A stretch of DNA of 39,634 nt, from positions 27,323 through 66,956 of the forward strand of contig SZWC01004956.1 of NCBI GenBank assembly GCA_023375785.1, written 5' to 3'. The notes under the pieces are model-generated. The model was not told where the DNA came from and did not search any database. It was given only the letters and a program-made list of their open reading frames with translations. The DNA is from Penium margaritaceum. Lineage: Eukaryota; Streptophyta; Zygnematophyceae; Desmidiales; Peniaceae. The translations under genes and the position numbers were made by a program. Positions 21,970-32,665 of this stretch are shown piece after piece. Positions within the stretch are counted from its first letter, which is position 1; every line of letters begins with the position of its first letter.

Positions 21970-22335
21970 ACACATGCCAACACATGTCCACCACAAAACA
22001 TCTACAAACAGGTGGACAGAATGAATGGCTAAACCAAACTCTAGAGTAGATGCTCCAGATGTACGCAAGTTTTTTGTTGGATTGTTGTGATAAGTGAACT
22101 ATTCTGACGGAGTTTTCCGACAAAAAATATGTTTCTACATCCAAACATTTGACACTGTTTTTTTTTAACCACAACCAGCATTTGATGGTGCTAGTATCAT
22201 TGGTTAGGCACAAAGATGAAAGGAATCAAGTACCCTCTACCCAGGTCTTCGTTTATTCCATGGACACTCTTCATCAAGAAGCACGTGAACATGTGAGAAT
22301 TTTCAGAAGAATAAGAAACATAAAACGCAGGTGGT
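21970..22335 (+). pseudogene. Integrase core end and linker of element 3
   Basis: The plus strand reads HMSTTKHLQTGGQNEWLNQTLE, stop, MLQMYA. The family has STAYHPQTDGQTERVNQTLE, so this is the catalytic Glu region (Glu kept as NEW). Next come EFSDKKYVSTSKHLTLFFFN (family: E...N...H.ST..TPF...YG) and SMDTLHQEAREHVR, a typical linker helix. The first two catalytic Asp blocks are not found. The frame is then cut by an LTR element. Confidence 0.75.
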
Positions 22336-22910
22336 TGTAAGAAATAAGGAGAAATGGAGTGCAAAAAGATGAAAAAAAGTGACACAAGTGGAGATGATAG
22401 AATAGCAGCAAGGAGTTCGTTAGAAAATGAAGAAGGACATCCAACAGACACGAGATGGAGAGCTGGAGTGTGAGTTAGACAAGGCCACATTGGGAGAATG
22501 CATGAGGTAGATAGGAATGCCTTGCAGGTTTGAGCAAAGGAGTGGACTGTATGAACAAATGTATGCAAGAAAGTGACCAGCAAACAATGAGCAACAGAGG
22601 AATGGAAAAGCGGAAACATGGCAGCAAGGGCCAAGGAACCAAAGGCAAAGAGAATGAAAATTAAACTCAAGGGATGAACATCCTTATAATATTCAAACAG
22701 AATAGGAAAGACATTAGAGTAATTACTTCTATGCCAGCCAGATGTGTATGACAGATATCACATTGTTAGGGGGGCTTGAATCGGGCACAATGGTTAGAAA
22801 CCAGTGAGTCGCTTTCAAGGTAGCTTGGTCCATGAACTCAACTTGTTGAGAATATGATTTTCCATCAACATTGGTGAACTCCATTGGTTTCTCAGAGACA
22901 GTTTAAGAAA
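22300..22910 (-). repeat. 3' LTR of element 4
   Basis: Diverged partner of 25129-25756. Similarity is clear from about 22350 to 22900; the left limit near 22300 is estimated from LTR length and from where the host integrase reading fades. Confidence 0.7.
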
Positions 22911-22920
22911 CCTTTTTTTT
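22911..22920 (-). other. Putative polypurine tract of element 4
   Basis: The minus strand reads AAAAAAAAGG immediately ahead of the 3' LTR. Assigned from position and composition only. Confidence 0.5.
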
Positions 22921-25115
22921 GTTGTGGATCCCATGTAAAACATTTAGTATGAGTCCACTGCAGGTGGCCAGTCTGCCTCTGCTGATGGTGTTGACGGTGG
23001 AGGTGGATGGTCTGGGGAGGAAATCCAGAGGTAGAACTGCCAAGGGTGCTAAGATATCTCTCACATTGATCCTTCATGGGCCAATTTTCCACGAGTGATG
23101 CCACACACCTTCTATGATTTCCATCGTCAGTGCATGTATTGATTACATGTAGATCATTGTCTGGCATGCAATGATAGAATGGTCAAACTATGGCAAGGTA
23201 TAGGATGATCAGGGCTCTATACTCAACATGCAAGTAGTTTCTCCATTAGTTTTTGACGTGAAACTTTTGAGGATCAAAGTGGAAGAATCTAGTCTCCTTG
23301 AACAAGTTGTTTTAGGGCTCGATTTGGAATGTTGATGTCCGCTTATGTTTGCAATGTGGTGCACCAAGTATTATAGTTGTGGAACCCATAGTTGTTGAAG
23401 TTAAGGACTAAGGTTGTTTTAGCAATCTTGAAAGTATCTCAATGGATTTGGCTTTGATCCCACCATGAAAAGGTTTCCTGATGTACCAAAGGCATCAAGG
23501 GTCCCATTGTAGTTGACGGATTCATCTTGGTTCAGGAGAAAAATCTAAGACCAAATGTTGAATGTAGCCTTTGTTGGATACGGGCTGCTTCTTTGAATAA
23601 TGAAAGCTGTCATTGTAGCTAGAAGATTTACAACTATTGTTATAGGGGGAAAACCTTGTGTGCTACAGCGGCTATGTTCATGAAGACTAATGCGCTAGAT
23701 GTGATGAGTGGAAGGCGCTTCCACGATTTCATACACGTGGGGAGCAATGCAATTGGTACTCCTTTGTGTCCGTAAAAGAAGGAGAAGGAGGAGCAAGGAA
23801 ATTGTTGAAAGTCTAGTCCACGACTACGATGGCTTGTTCTGCCAGATAGATCAAAATTTGAGCAGGGATATGGGCGGTTTCCCGTTCTGTTAGATTCCTT
23901 GAGAATTACCCCAAACCACCACATTATGAGGCTGATACTGTAGCTACTTGAGAGATGATCGGTGTGGTTCCATGTTGCTACTACGGTGGGTAACAACACA
24001 TGCGGGTCCAAAATGATGAGCTACTGATGACTGCTAAAAACACCAAAAATCTGAGAGTTGATTGTTACAGATGTGGATGCAGGTTACCACTAAACCGGGG
24101 AGCAACAAATGTGGGAGTGAAGGATGTCTACTGCCATAGGCTATAACAGAATGTTCTTGTTGGCTTGACTTTGAGCAGGAAAATTTGTGGCATACAATTC
24201 AAGAGGCAGGTACGAGACCATTTGGAATGAGCTCTAGTCATGAGATGATGATGGTAGCTGAAAGGCATGGATACAAGGGAAAAACAACGTAGACAAGCTG
24301 ATGATAATGGAGAAGGAGCATGGGCAGGACCACATGTGCAAGTAGAGTAAAGAGATTGATGATATTGGAGTGGGTAAAGGGGTGAAACCCCATGTACAAG
24401 CTGATGATGGAGTGGGTGAGAGGGTGAAACCATGTGCACAATCCGATGAAAATGAGACAGATGATTCAGATGAGGCTAATGGGGCTGCTATGGATGAAGA
24501 GGGAGTTCGAGAATTCCAAACAATGAGGAGGAAGCTCAAGGAGGTAGTGCAAGAAGATGATATAGCAATGAGGTGGAAGGCCGATGGATGATGATGGCAG
24601 ATTTTATGGAGCTTGACAGCTACTAGACAAGGTTAGATAAAGGCAATGCAAGCAAGAGCAATAGAATAACAAAAAGAAACAAGAAAATTTGATCAAAGCT
24701 ATGGTAGAAGGTGAATCAGTTGTTTTTATGGAGTGTTGGAAACTAGAGAGTCCGGAAGACACCATAAGCTCATCTTGGACACTTTGCAATGAAAAGAGTT
24801 TTTTCCCCCTTTGCTAAGGGAGCAATGCAAGTTGAAAGTTCTGGTGTAAATCTTTGGCTGAAGATGGTAAAGAGGCAAGCGTGTTGACAAGCTGCTAGTG
24901 ATCAAAGGCCACCACAAGTGTACAGCTTGGATGCATGATAAGCCAACAATCAACTGTCAGGGTTGTAGCTGAAGAGATAAGGTAGGAGTAGGAATGCTGA
25001 TACAGGTGGCAAAGATGAAAAAAAGGACAGCCAAGGGAATCTTTGACGGCACGAGATAATGATTATAGAGATGATGCAAGTAATTGGTTCCCTTTACCAA
25101 GGAATGTTTCCTAAT
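22921..25115 (-). other. Interior of element 4, no conserved domain
   Basis: Open frames on both strands are short and low in complexity. Near 24355-24450 an imperfect repeat (GATGATxxxGGAGTGGGT, then GGGTGAAACC) occurs about twice. The plus-strand frame 24370-24591 is acidic (SDENETDDSDEANG) but is antisense to the element. Nothing here supports an autonomous Pol. Confidence 0.4.
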
Positions 25116-25128
25116 GGCCCTGATACCA
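25116..25128 (-). other. Primer-binding site of element 4
   Basis: TGGTATCAGGGCC on the minus strand abuts the CA end of the LTR. It differs from the common TGGTATCAGAGC by one base near its end. Confidence 0.75.
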
Positions 25129-25756
25129 TGTCAAAACAGTAGATGCACTAGACACAAGTGTGCAAAATTAGGTAGATGTAATGGACTGCCCAGATATGCA
25201 ACATAGTGTTGTAAATGGAGAGACAAGAGTATGATGAAGGAGACTGCCAAAAAATTGAGAAGGGCAAGTGGCAGACATGAGGTGGAGAATTTTACTGCAG
25301 GTTATACAAGGAAATATTGAGGTGATGCAAGAGGTAGGCAGTGATTCTTTACAGAGCTGAGGGAAGGAGCAAGATGACTGAGAGAAGAGATGTAGGAGAG
25401 TGATTGGCGAAGAATGAACAAGACAGGGTTGGAAGAGCACATACACTATAATGAGGGCTATGAAAGCAAATGTAAACATGATGGAAAGAACTGATAAGGG
25501 ATGAAATCAAGGGAATGAACATCCATGGTATATACAAGTACAACATGATGAAAGAGTAAGGCAATGTTTTTGGCGCTAGCCGGACGTGTGTGACAATGGT
25601 CACATCATTAGGGGACAGCTTTACTTAGGCACAACAATTCAAGACCAAAAAGCCGTTATCAAGAAAGCTTGGTCCATGTTCTGAACCTTAATTGAGAATA
25701 TAATTTTTCCAATGATATGGGTGAACTTACTTGGTTTATCAGAGATAATTCAGACA
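25129..25756 (-). repeat. 5' LTR of element 4
   Basis: 628 bases. On plus it starts TGTCAAAACAG and ends CAGACA, so the tips are TGTC...GACA. It aligns with 22300-22910 through blocks such as AAGGGATGAAxxxx, GGGAATGAACATCC, TTAGGGG, GCTTGGTCCATG, TTGAGAATAT and TTGGTTT-TCAGAGA. Confidence 0.8.
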
Positions 25757-25799
25757 CCATTTATTGAAGGAGCTCCAAAATGACAATCTTGATGTTAAT

Positions 25800-26020
25800 C
25801 ACCAAATCATCTCATCTTCCAGAGGTAAACATGTACAATAAAGCACAGAGAAAGTAAATCTGAAGACATCTTGAGCAAAGGATACCCTCTCTAAGTGGGT
25901 TAGACCATTCAAGATCACATTTTAGTTTTTGTGAGGTAGCTTATCGCCTTACTCTACCAAAGGTCGCGGAGATCCATGACGTGTTTCACATCGTTATTCC
26001 TTTATCTTATGTGCATAAAT
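25800..26020 (+). pseudogene. Integrase C-terminal tail of element 3
   Basis: Beyond the minus-strand LTR element the reading resumes as KHRE, LSKWVRPFKI, then EVAYRLTLPKVAEIHDVFHIVIPLSYVHK. The family signature is KHR...GD.VLL, KL.P...GPF.I, VAYRL.LP...IHNVFHVS.L. This shows that the 22.3-25.75 kb element landed in the integrase linker. No chromodomain is visible after 26030. Confidence 0.8.
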
Positions 26021-26030
26021 AACAATTCAA

Positions 26031-28388
26031 ACACCAAGTTAAATGCTCACAAATGAAAATGAATACGAGTTACATGGGCTCCTCCAACGCTGAATTCACA
26101 TGCAGCAAGAAATTTGTGAAATCATACCTTATGAGTTGGGTCGATTGTCTGCATTAACACAACAAATGGTAGTCTAAGTATTGACTGCCAACTGCCATGA
26201 TCAGGGATTTTTAGCAAGGCTATAATGTTTGTTTTCGCATCTGTGCTCCCAAAGAAATCAGCATAGCACAAGCCCCACGTAGGGAACCTTCACCTGTCAT
26301 AGTACATGAAATAACTTAACGGGAACATAATCGTATGCATGGAGATGCCCAAGATGATGGTTGCAAGGACACTCCTTGCAATATGGGGATGAAGTGTCAT
26401 CTGTAAAAAAACATTCATATGAACATAGCTGATCTATGCGCGATATTGTTCTTGTGAAAGATGTCAATCTCAATGTTTTTACATTACCTCCAGGTAGGAT
26501 GGGGCATGATCCAACGAATGCACCCTGACGTTTTTTCCTTTCCAACAAAGCATAACTGGTTCAACAAGAAACCAGTATCTGTCCTTTTGATTTAAGGAAA
26601 GCTCAAAGAAAAGGGGATGAATGTAAAACCATGGAATAGTGTTGGCCAATTTATGATGTTACTCAAGTCAAACATGAATAGGAGCCATTTCATTGGTGGT
26701 CCCTCATGTCCATCGCAAGTAACATAGGGATGTTTTTATATTTGGTCAATAAGACCTCCAGGATGACTCCTTGTTGATAAGCATTGTAAGAATGAAGCTT
26801 TCTAGGTGCCTCATGTTCATTAAGGGAAACCAGATACTCCTCTCATCTTGAACTTTGACTTAAAATTTTGATAGTGTGATTGAAATAGGATTCGTTCTTT
26901 TTTCTCAACAAATTCAAGGATCACAAAAACAATTCAAACACCATTTCATTGGATTAATACTGTCAACTTTCTTGTTTTCTTAAGTCACTTCCCGGGGTTC
27001 ACTGATGTTTAGGTTCTTCATTACATTTGTGTCATCTTGAGCATGTTTACACCATTTTAAGTTTCTAGCTGATGTCTCATGCAAGCGACTTCAAACTCGC
27101 GCTGAACGCGGTCACTCACAAGCGCACCAGACAGCTTTTCTGACAAGCTGCCAGTCAAGCTGTTCACATACACTTGTGTCCAGTGAGCCTGACTATTCAA
27201 TGTTTGAAAATAGATTTTTAACAACTAGAATCTGTGCTCAAGTCACATGCGCTGACCGTCCACTCGACGCACAACGTCGAAATCAAGGACCACGAAAAAA
27301 ATTGAACAGACCTCCTTTGGTGTGTTTCATGCACACGTGAAGCATATTACAGTTGAGCATCACTTTGTGCATGATTTGGTGGAGTGACACATTACATTCT
27401 TCACCTGGGCCAACGTGGACACGCAGCGGTTTGACTTCTTTATCAAGGCAATTCTGCATGTAAAGATCATGGTGGCGATTTGCTAGGTCGAGCTTCGACC
27501 CTTACCAAAGGGTGGCTAAGACTCGGGTGTGTGCATATAGATTTTTGAGTATCTCGTTACATACTCATGTTTGCTGTGCCCGCGCATGGACATGCATAAG
27601 ATTGGGTCATGGGGATTTTTCGTGATGCGAGACATCCCTCCCTGAGATTCAATTGACTATGACCATTTTACTATGTCTATGCACTTGTGGATCCCTGTCG
27701 TAGATCCAATTGGTACCAAAGCAGTGTTGAGTGGTGATACATCCATCAATAGGTGTAGGAGAGCTGCCACAACATCTTGAAGACATGCTTGGGCACTTAG
27801 CCCTTCCTTTGGAGCTACTAGAGTTTTCTTGATGGATATACCAAGGGCCCGGTCTGCGTGTCTTTGCATTGTGTCCACCGGTTGATACCGGACCCATACA
27901 TATAGCTGCTTTGTTTGAATGAGACTCTGGATCCGTAAGTTCATACAGTTTTACATATGGATGTCTGTGCAATGAGTTATGGCCAAAAAAGTAGATTTGG
28001 TCGAGTTTTGGGACAAATTGACCTTGGCCGGTTCGTCATCTGATGTGCGTTGTTGCAAGTATTTGTTCTTGTCACTTGTCACTCCTCTTTGCACATAGAA
28101 GCTATTGAACATTATGGGACTATGCACACATGTCCTGACCAAACTCTTTTTCTTGCACCTAAATCATGGGCTATTGTGTCGGCTAACTGGAAAACGCTAC
28201 CACATGAACAACAACAACAACGCTAGGAAGCTTCCTAGAAGGTCTGGGAAGCTTCCCCATAATGTCTTGTCAAGATGTAGGACAATGGCACAGGGCGTAT
28301 GAAGACCTACGAGATGTGGATTGTCAGGTCGAAAACCAGTTTAGTCAGCATCGACCTACATCTCAGTATGTGCGGGGACATCGTAGTC
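26031..28388. other. No gene recognised
   Basis: Several frames of 60-107 codons exist. The minus-strand frame 27657-27944 has protein-like composition (QACLQDVVAALLHLLMDVS) but matches no family I know and is overlapped by another frame of similar length. The region may hold the remaining 3' part of element 3 together with other insertions. Confidence 0.3.
28223..28257. repeat. Two GAAGCTTC-centred palindromes
   Basis: CTAGGAAGCTTCCTAG (28223-28238) and GGGAAGCTTCCC (28246-28257) are perfect palindromes seven bases apart. Each contains GAAnnTTC, the unit of heat-shock elements. The first also occurs next to the primer-binding site of the LTR element at 38939-38954. Confidence 0.6.
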
Positions 28389-28401
28389 AAAAGGGGGGAA
28401 G
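28389..28401 (+). other. Polypurine tract resembling a retroelement plus-strand primer
   Basis: AAAAGGGGGGAAG is almost identical to the tract directly before the 3' LTR of element 2 (37634-37647). The sequence after it (TATTACAAACC) could be a decayed LTR start (TGTTACA-like), but no partner LTR was found. Confidence 0.4.
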
Positions 28402-29027
28402 TATTACAAACCTGAGTAACAAAAGTTCATAAGCTTTGCGTGTGGGATTTTCTATTCTTAGATTTATGGACCAATGCTTGACGACCTTTGGATGCTTACA
28501 TGCATTGGACGTGGGCGATGTGGCCAACTACCTCTACCTTCGGTGTTCTATTCTAGAAGTACCTGCCATGTCCATCCACTTTCTAGAGGTATACATACAC
28601 GTACTATGAACCATATCATTCTTACAATACTTTTTGATCTACTTCTCCACGACACTATACTTTAATAAAGAAGCCCCTCGATATTTTTTTAACTTCACAA
28701 TTTCTTGACAAAGTTTCTCGAAGCAACCTCTCATGATACGGTGTTGCACAAGTCCCCCGACTTGAGCAGCCAAGATCCCAAGTATGTCCAATTATTGTTT
28801 TGTGTAGGTATGCATCGGACAATTCTGTCACTCGTTCTTTAAGTACAATTAATACTTTTTAAAAACAAAATCGTGTCCCACCTTTTTACATCATTTTTTC
28901 TCCACAACTTCAACTTGTTCACTATCCAGGTTCTGTTAGGCTTACCTCTGTCTTTGAAAACGACAATTTTCCTTTCCCATAAGCAAAGTGGACAGGTTAG
29001 TAAATTCGTCTACGTATCTGACAGTTC
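28402..29027. other. Possible LTR remnant, otherwise unassigned
   Basis: It lies between a polypurine tract and the next element. No coding potential is recognised. If the tract is genuine, the first part of this stretch would be a 3' LTR lacking its partner. Confidence 0.3.
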
Positions 29028-29575
29028 TGTGTTACGTACTAGAAGTAGACGAGTCCCTAATCTTTCCAAGTGGGCATTTCTTTCATTACACAAACAGCCC
29101 ACCGGGTCGCGGGATCTCCACGTTCACTCCGACGGTCCAGGGCAAACCAGCCAACTACCCTCCAGTGAATCTTCCCGAACCTTCTGAAAACTTTGACCAC
29201 ACTTGCGAATCTACGACAAATGTATCACGAACTTTTCGTCGACTTCTCGCCGCACCAAGACGAATCTGGATTTTTAGAGATGCATCTCGCACCTTCACCG
29301 TTGATTCTCAAAGTACCCTGATTTCTCGGCAGACCTTCTCAAATCCAACCACTCACAACGTGACTCCACACGCGCCGCTCAACAATCGACCCAACGACCT
29401 CGACTATGTCTCATTAGTAGCTCAACACTTGTATGTATATGTTCGATCATTTTGAAACTTGTCACCAAAATACACTTACCGCTAGTCATGAATTTCTCAA
29501 GTTTCCCAAATTCTAAATCGTGTTCTGCCTCACAACTTCTACTTGTTCACCATCCATGCTCCGTTTGGCATAACG
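29028..29575 (+). repeat. 5' LTR of element 2
   Basis: 548 bases, starting TGTGTTACGTACT and ending TTTGGCATAACG, with a final CG where CA is expected. It aligns along its length with 37651-38179 and 13238-13790. TATGTATATG near 29430-29440 is a weak TATA-like site in the same place as TATATA in element 1. Confidence 0.9.
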
Positions 29576-29577
29576 CT

Positions 29578-29590
29578 TCATATCGGAACG
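29578..29590 (+). other. Degenerate primer-binding site of element 2
   Basis: TCATATCGGAACG occupies the position of TGGTATCAGAGAG in element 1. Several substitutions, including the second and third bases, would weaken pairing to initiator tRNA-Met. Confidence 0.7.
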
Positions 29591-29593
29591 TAG

Positions 29594-30907
29594 CGGTGCT
29601 GGAGAGGCATTGGACTACTTTACACATCTGGAGGACTACCTCGCACAAGTCTTTAGCACATCTTGCACGAACTTTGTGACTACAACGTAAGGCGAGAAAG
29701 CACAACCCATGACCAGCAGTTAGTCTTCGGCGAGGACTTTGGCAATGGAGGAGTAGTACGTGCCTATGCACGCAAACCCTGAAGCGACAGCGAATGCTGG
29801 CGTGGAACGCCATGCGACAGCTGGATCAACCCCTACGGCTTTGACGACCAATCCGGTCGCGGACCCAACAGCTGTAAATCAGCCACCCCTACTGATAACC
29901 TCAACGATGGCAGTAGAAACAATAGGTGGCACTCGACGACAGGCACGGATCAACAGAGAACTAGCAAAACGAATCTATGCGCTTGAAGGGATGAAAAGCC
30001 ATCTGATCCAACAGCTCAATATCGTGATGGATGTCCTTTGCAACGCAAGCGCATGTGAAGCGGTGCTTGTCGAGAGAAATTCCCAACTCTCGAGCAAACC
30101 CAAAATTTGTTGGGTCCCACCAGAACCATTCGATCCTACAAATTCTAAAGGACTAATGGTTAGGATGTGGCTGACGAGTTTGGAGGTGTATTTCACTGTT
30201 GCTGGGGTCAACAATGAATAAAAAAAGATTGACCTCGTGGCTGCTCTTTTGAGTGGCACGGTGCTAAGTTGGTGGTCTGATCTAAAGACCATCCAACGGC
30301 TATAGGAGAGCGGCAGAGCATCATCAACGGCCAACAGCGCCCGTCTCATGTGCCGACCTCAGTCGTTCTACCGTTGGAGCAGATCAACCCACAATGGCAA
30401 TACGTGCTGACGCCACCAACCGACTGGAATGAATAATCGCGCACCATGGTCACACGATTCGGGCAGCTAAACAAAAAGTTTGACGCACGGTACAAGCGCC
30501 TTCATCAGCAGTCCAGTGTGGCGAAGTATACGTGGAGATTCCAAGAGATCATCACAGGTGCGATCATCGCCCCCAAAAACTCTATTTTCACAACAATTAC
30601 GGCCTCAAACGAGCAATCTGAAGAGCAATTGTTATATTTGGCATCCAGAATGACTCCCCACGGAGGATCGGAGCAATAGAAAGGATCTATAGTATCAACT
30701 ACAATGCTTGGATCCAAGAATCCTATGGCTAGCGACCTCCCAACCACAATTATCGTAGAAACAGAAAAATCCAGTCGGCCGACTCCTTGATTCCGATGGA
30801 AGTGGATGCCATCGACAAGAGAGATACGCACCTACTACAACCACGGAAAAGTCGGGCACATCGCTCACAATTGTCGAAGCTAGCAGTAGGTCAAAAAGGG
30901 GGGGAAG
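29594..30907 (+). pseudogene. Decayed gag of element 2
   Basis: The frame 29760-30221 holds a coiled-coil-like segment (LAKRIYALEGMKSHLIQQLN) and the start of the capsid-like core (EPFDPTNSKG, MWLTSLEVYFTVAGVNN). A stop follows, then LLSGTVLSWWSDLK in the same order as element 1. The frame 30446-30679 continues with RFGQLNKKFDARYKRLHQQS. The zinc knuckle at 30833-30874 reads YYNHGKVGHIAHNC: the first two cysteines of C-C-H-C are Tyr and His, so zinc binding should be lost. A basic KKGGK tail follows. Confidence 0.85.
30893..30907 (+). other. Internal polypurine tract after the zinc knuckle
   Basis: AAAAAGGGGGGGAAG here is nearly identical to the 3' tract at 37634-37647. Element 1 has the equivalent at 11888-11902 on its minus strand. 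It also encodes the KKGGK tail of the nucleocapsid, so coding constraint may explain it. A second plus-strand primer (central polypurine tract) is the alternative. Confidence 0.5.
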
Positions 30908-30959
30908 TGACAAAAAAACGACTTGGGAAATAGTATAAGGCAAGAGTAAATGGTGCAAC

Positions 30960-31380
30960 TCTTGTCCGTGAGGAGCGATCTCCACCAAACGATCGCCCAT
31001 CTGAATGGCCTACTTTGCCGCACAGGGTTTATGAGATCGCAAAGTTCCACGAGGGGTACAAGAAAAACCAATCAGCGATACTTCTAAAAGTTCAGCCTCG
31101 AGGATACAAGAGTCGCAAAACGGTACCGGGATTATTGAATAGAGGAGCTTTGCACATCTTTGTGAGCAAGGACATGGTTTGCAAGCCTGGTTTGCAGACC
31201 AAAAAAGGGGTGTTTTAAGGGAAAACTGTCAATGGAAGATTGCATATATGGAGACTCTTAGAACCACTATGAGTATAGGTGGGAGATTTATGGGATGTAA
31301 CGGTCTGGCGGTTCTATCCGATAACTGATTACAAAATCACTATCGGACGAGATTTCTTGGACCGGCACAATCTGCAGGTT
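30960..31380 (+). pseudogene. Decayed aspartic protease region of element 2
   Basis: Conserved stretches in the frame 31015-31218 are YEIAKFHEGYKKNQSAILLK, SRKTVPGLLNRGALHIFVSKD and VCKPGLQTKKG. The catalytic Asp-Ser-Gly should be at 31138-31146 but reads Asn-Arg-Gly, so the nucleophile-activating Asp is lost. Element 1 keeps the Asp but has a stop after it, so the two copies are broken by different changes. Confidence 0.8.
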
Positions 31381-31499
31381 GACTAGAACAGTGGCAATGT
31401 CTACGAGGAGATCGACGGCGCCAAGCGACAACTGCTATGAGTGGGACAAAAGACGACAGCAAAGATGGAAGTCCATCTCTGCTGTCGTCCATCTCTGCT

Positions 31500-32440
31500 C
31501 AGTGGAAGCCGCGGTAGCCGAAAGGCGACAACCCGTACAACCCATACCGCTCAACATGGCCAACCACTGTATGCGACGAGAAGCTTATGCGTGGCTTGTA
31601 CACCTTGAGCCAATGGAAGAAGCGGAAATGGCAGCAATCGACTCATTAGCCTCACCGGCATCAACAAAGTTCATGATGGTACCCAAAGAGTTCGCACCAC
31701 TCATCCAAGAGTTTGGAAACGTCTTCCTTGATGAACTCCCGAGAACCCTACCTCCCGGAAAAGACATTGACCATCACATAGAACTAAAGCCAAGCATTCA
31801 ATCCACAATTTGACGGGCCTATTGGATGTTTGATCACAAACTGACCATGTTGAAGAAGCAACTCGACGAGATGCTTGGTTAGGGGTTCATTCGCCCATCC
31901 ACATCATTCTACGCTGCACTTGTATTGTTCATACAAAAGAAAACTAGAGAGATGCGGATGTGCATGGACTATCGGGAATTGAACGACGCTACCATCAAGA
32001 ACCGATGTCCTCTTTCCCGAGCTGACGAGCTTTTTGACCAACTCTAAGGGGCTTGAATTTTTACCGAAATCAACTTACGCGGCAGTTATCACCACACACG
32101 CATGACAGATGCAGACATCGAGCAGACGATGTTCCGAATTTGCTACGGGCATTTTGAGTTCACGGTATTGCCGTTTGGACTTGCGAATGCCCCAGCGACA
32201 TTCATGGCGGCAATGAACAACATTTTCCGACTGCACTTTGACAATTTTGTTGTGGTGTACCTCGACGACATTCTGGTGTATAGTCACACCCCATAGGAGC
32301 ACGATGAACACCTTCAAAAGGTTCTCAAAGTTTTACAAATAGAATATTTTCAGAAAACTCTTGAAGTGCGACTTCGGTCACCGTTCGATCGAGTTTTTGG
32401 GACACGTCGTCAATGGCGGATGGATCACCATGGATCCAAA
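31500..32440 (+). pseudogene. Reverse transcriptase of element 2, broken
   Basis: The linker PKEFAPLIQEFGNVFLDELP precedes RT. RT motifs are [53 protein letters not shown] and FVVVYLDDILVYSHTP. The YLDD box is intact (frame 32102-32296, residues 53-56), but the motif A Asp is Asn (EINL instead of KIDL), and stops occur at 31813, 31880, 32045 and 32294. This is the converse of element 1, which keeps motif A but has CLDD. Confidence 0.88.
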
Positions 32441-32651
32441 AAAAGTGGTAGCAGTCGCTGATTGGCCGACACCGACCAACGTTCGAGACATTCAAGTTTT
32501 TGTCGGCTTTTGCAATTACTACTGGAGTTTCGTACGGGATTACGCCCGGTTGTCAGCGCCTCTCTCCGACCTCACTCAAAAAGATAATGAGTGGCGTTGG
32601 GGAAACAACGAACAAGTGTTCACTACTTTGCGGAATGATTTGACCTCATAG
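32361..32651 (+). pseudogene. RT connection segment of element 2
   Basis: An open 96-codon frame: KCDFGHRSIEFLGHVVN, ITMDPKKVVAVADWPTP, VFVGFCNYYWSFVRDYARL and APLSDLTQKD. These are standard blocks between RT and RNase H. It ends in a stop just before the MITE insertion. Confidence 0.85.
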
Positions 32652-32665
32652 CTAGCCCTACGATA

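Larger units (their letters stand above)
22300..25756 (-). mobile_element. Decayed LTR element, probably non-autonomous, nested in element 3 (element 4)
   Basis: Two same-orientation repeats (about 22300-22910 and 25129-25756) flank a ~2.2 kb interior. On the minus strand the right-hand repeat ends in CA directly before TGGTATCAGGGCC, a plant-type primer-binding site. The interior ends with A8GG directly before the left-hand repeat, a plausible polypurine tract. These fix a minus-strand orientation, opposite to the host element. No protease, RT or integrase motif was seen inside, and the LTRs are strongly diverged. It may be a large non-autonomous derivative or a badly decayed copia/gypsy element. 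Confidence 0.75.
17700..26030 (+). mobile_element. Ty3/gypsy element of a second lineage, split by two nested insertions (element 3)
   Basis: Plus-strand pol fragments occur in correct order: RT (17764-18360), connection (to 18510), RNase H (18731-18996), integrase zinc region (21595-21800), integrase core end and linker (21970-22335), and integrase tail (25800-26020). The gaps are filled by the pogo element at 19085-21582 and by the minus-strand LTR element at about 22300-25756. Sequence and motifs differ clearly from elements 1 and 2. Neither LTR was identified, so the limits are those of recognisable pol. The element is heavily decayed. Confidence 0.8.

Noticed and set aside
22197-22670. 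Hydrophobic 157-codon minus-strand frame that looks membrane-like
   Set aside because: It overlaps the 3' LTR of element 4; the homologous part of the other LTR (25168-25603) has a broken frame, so it is not a conserved protein.
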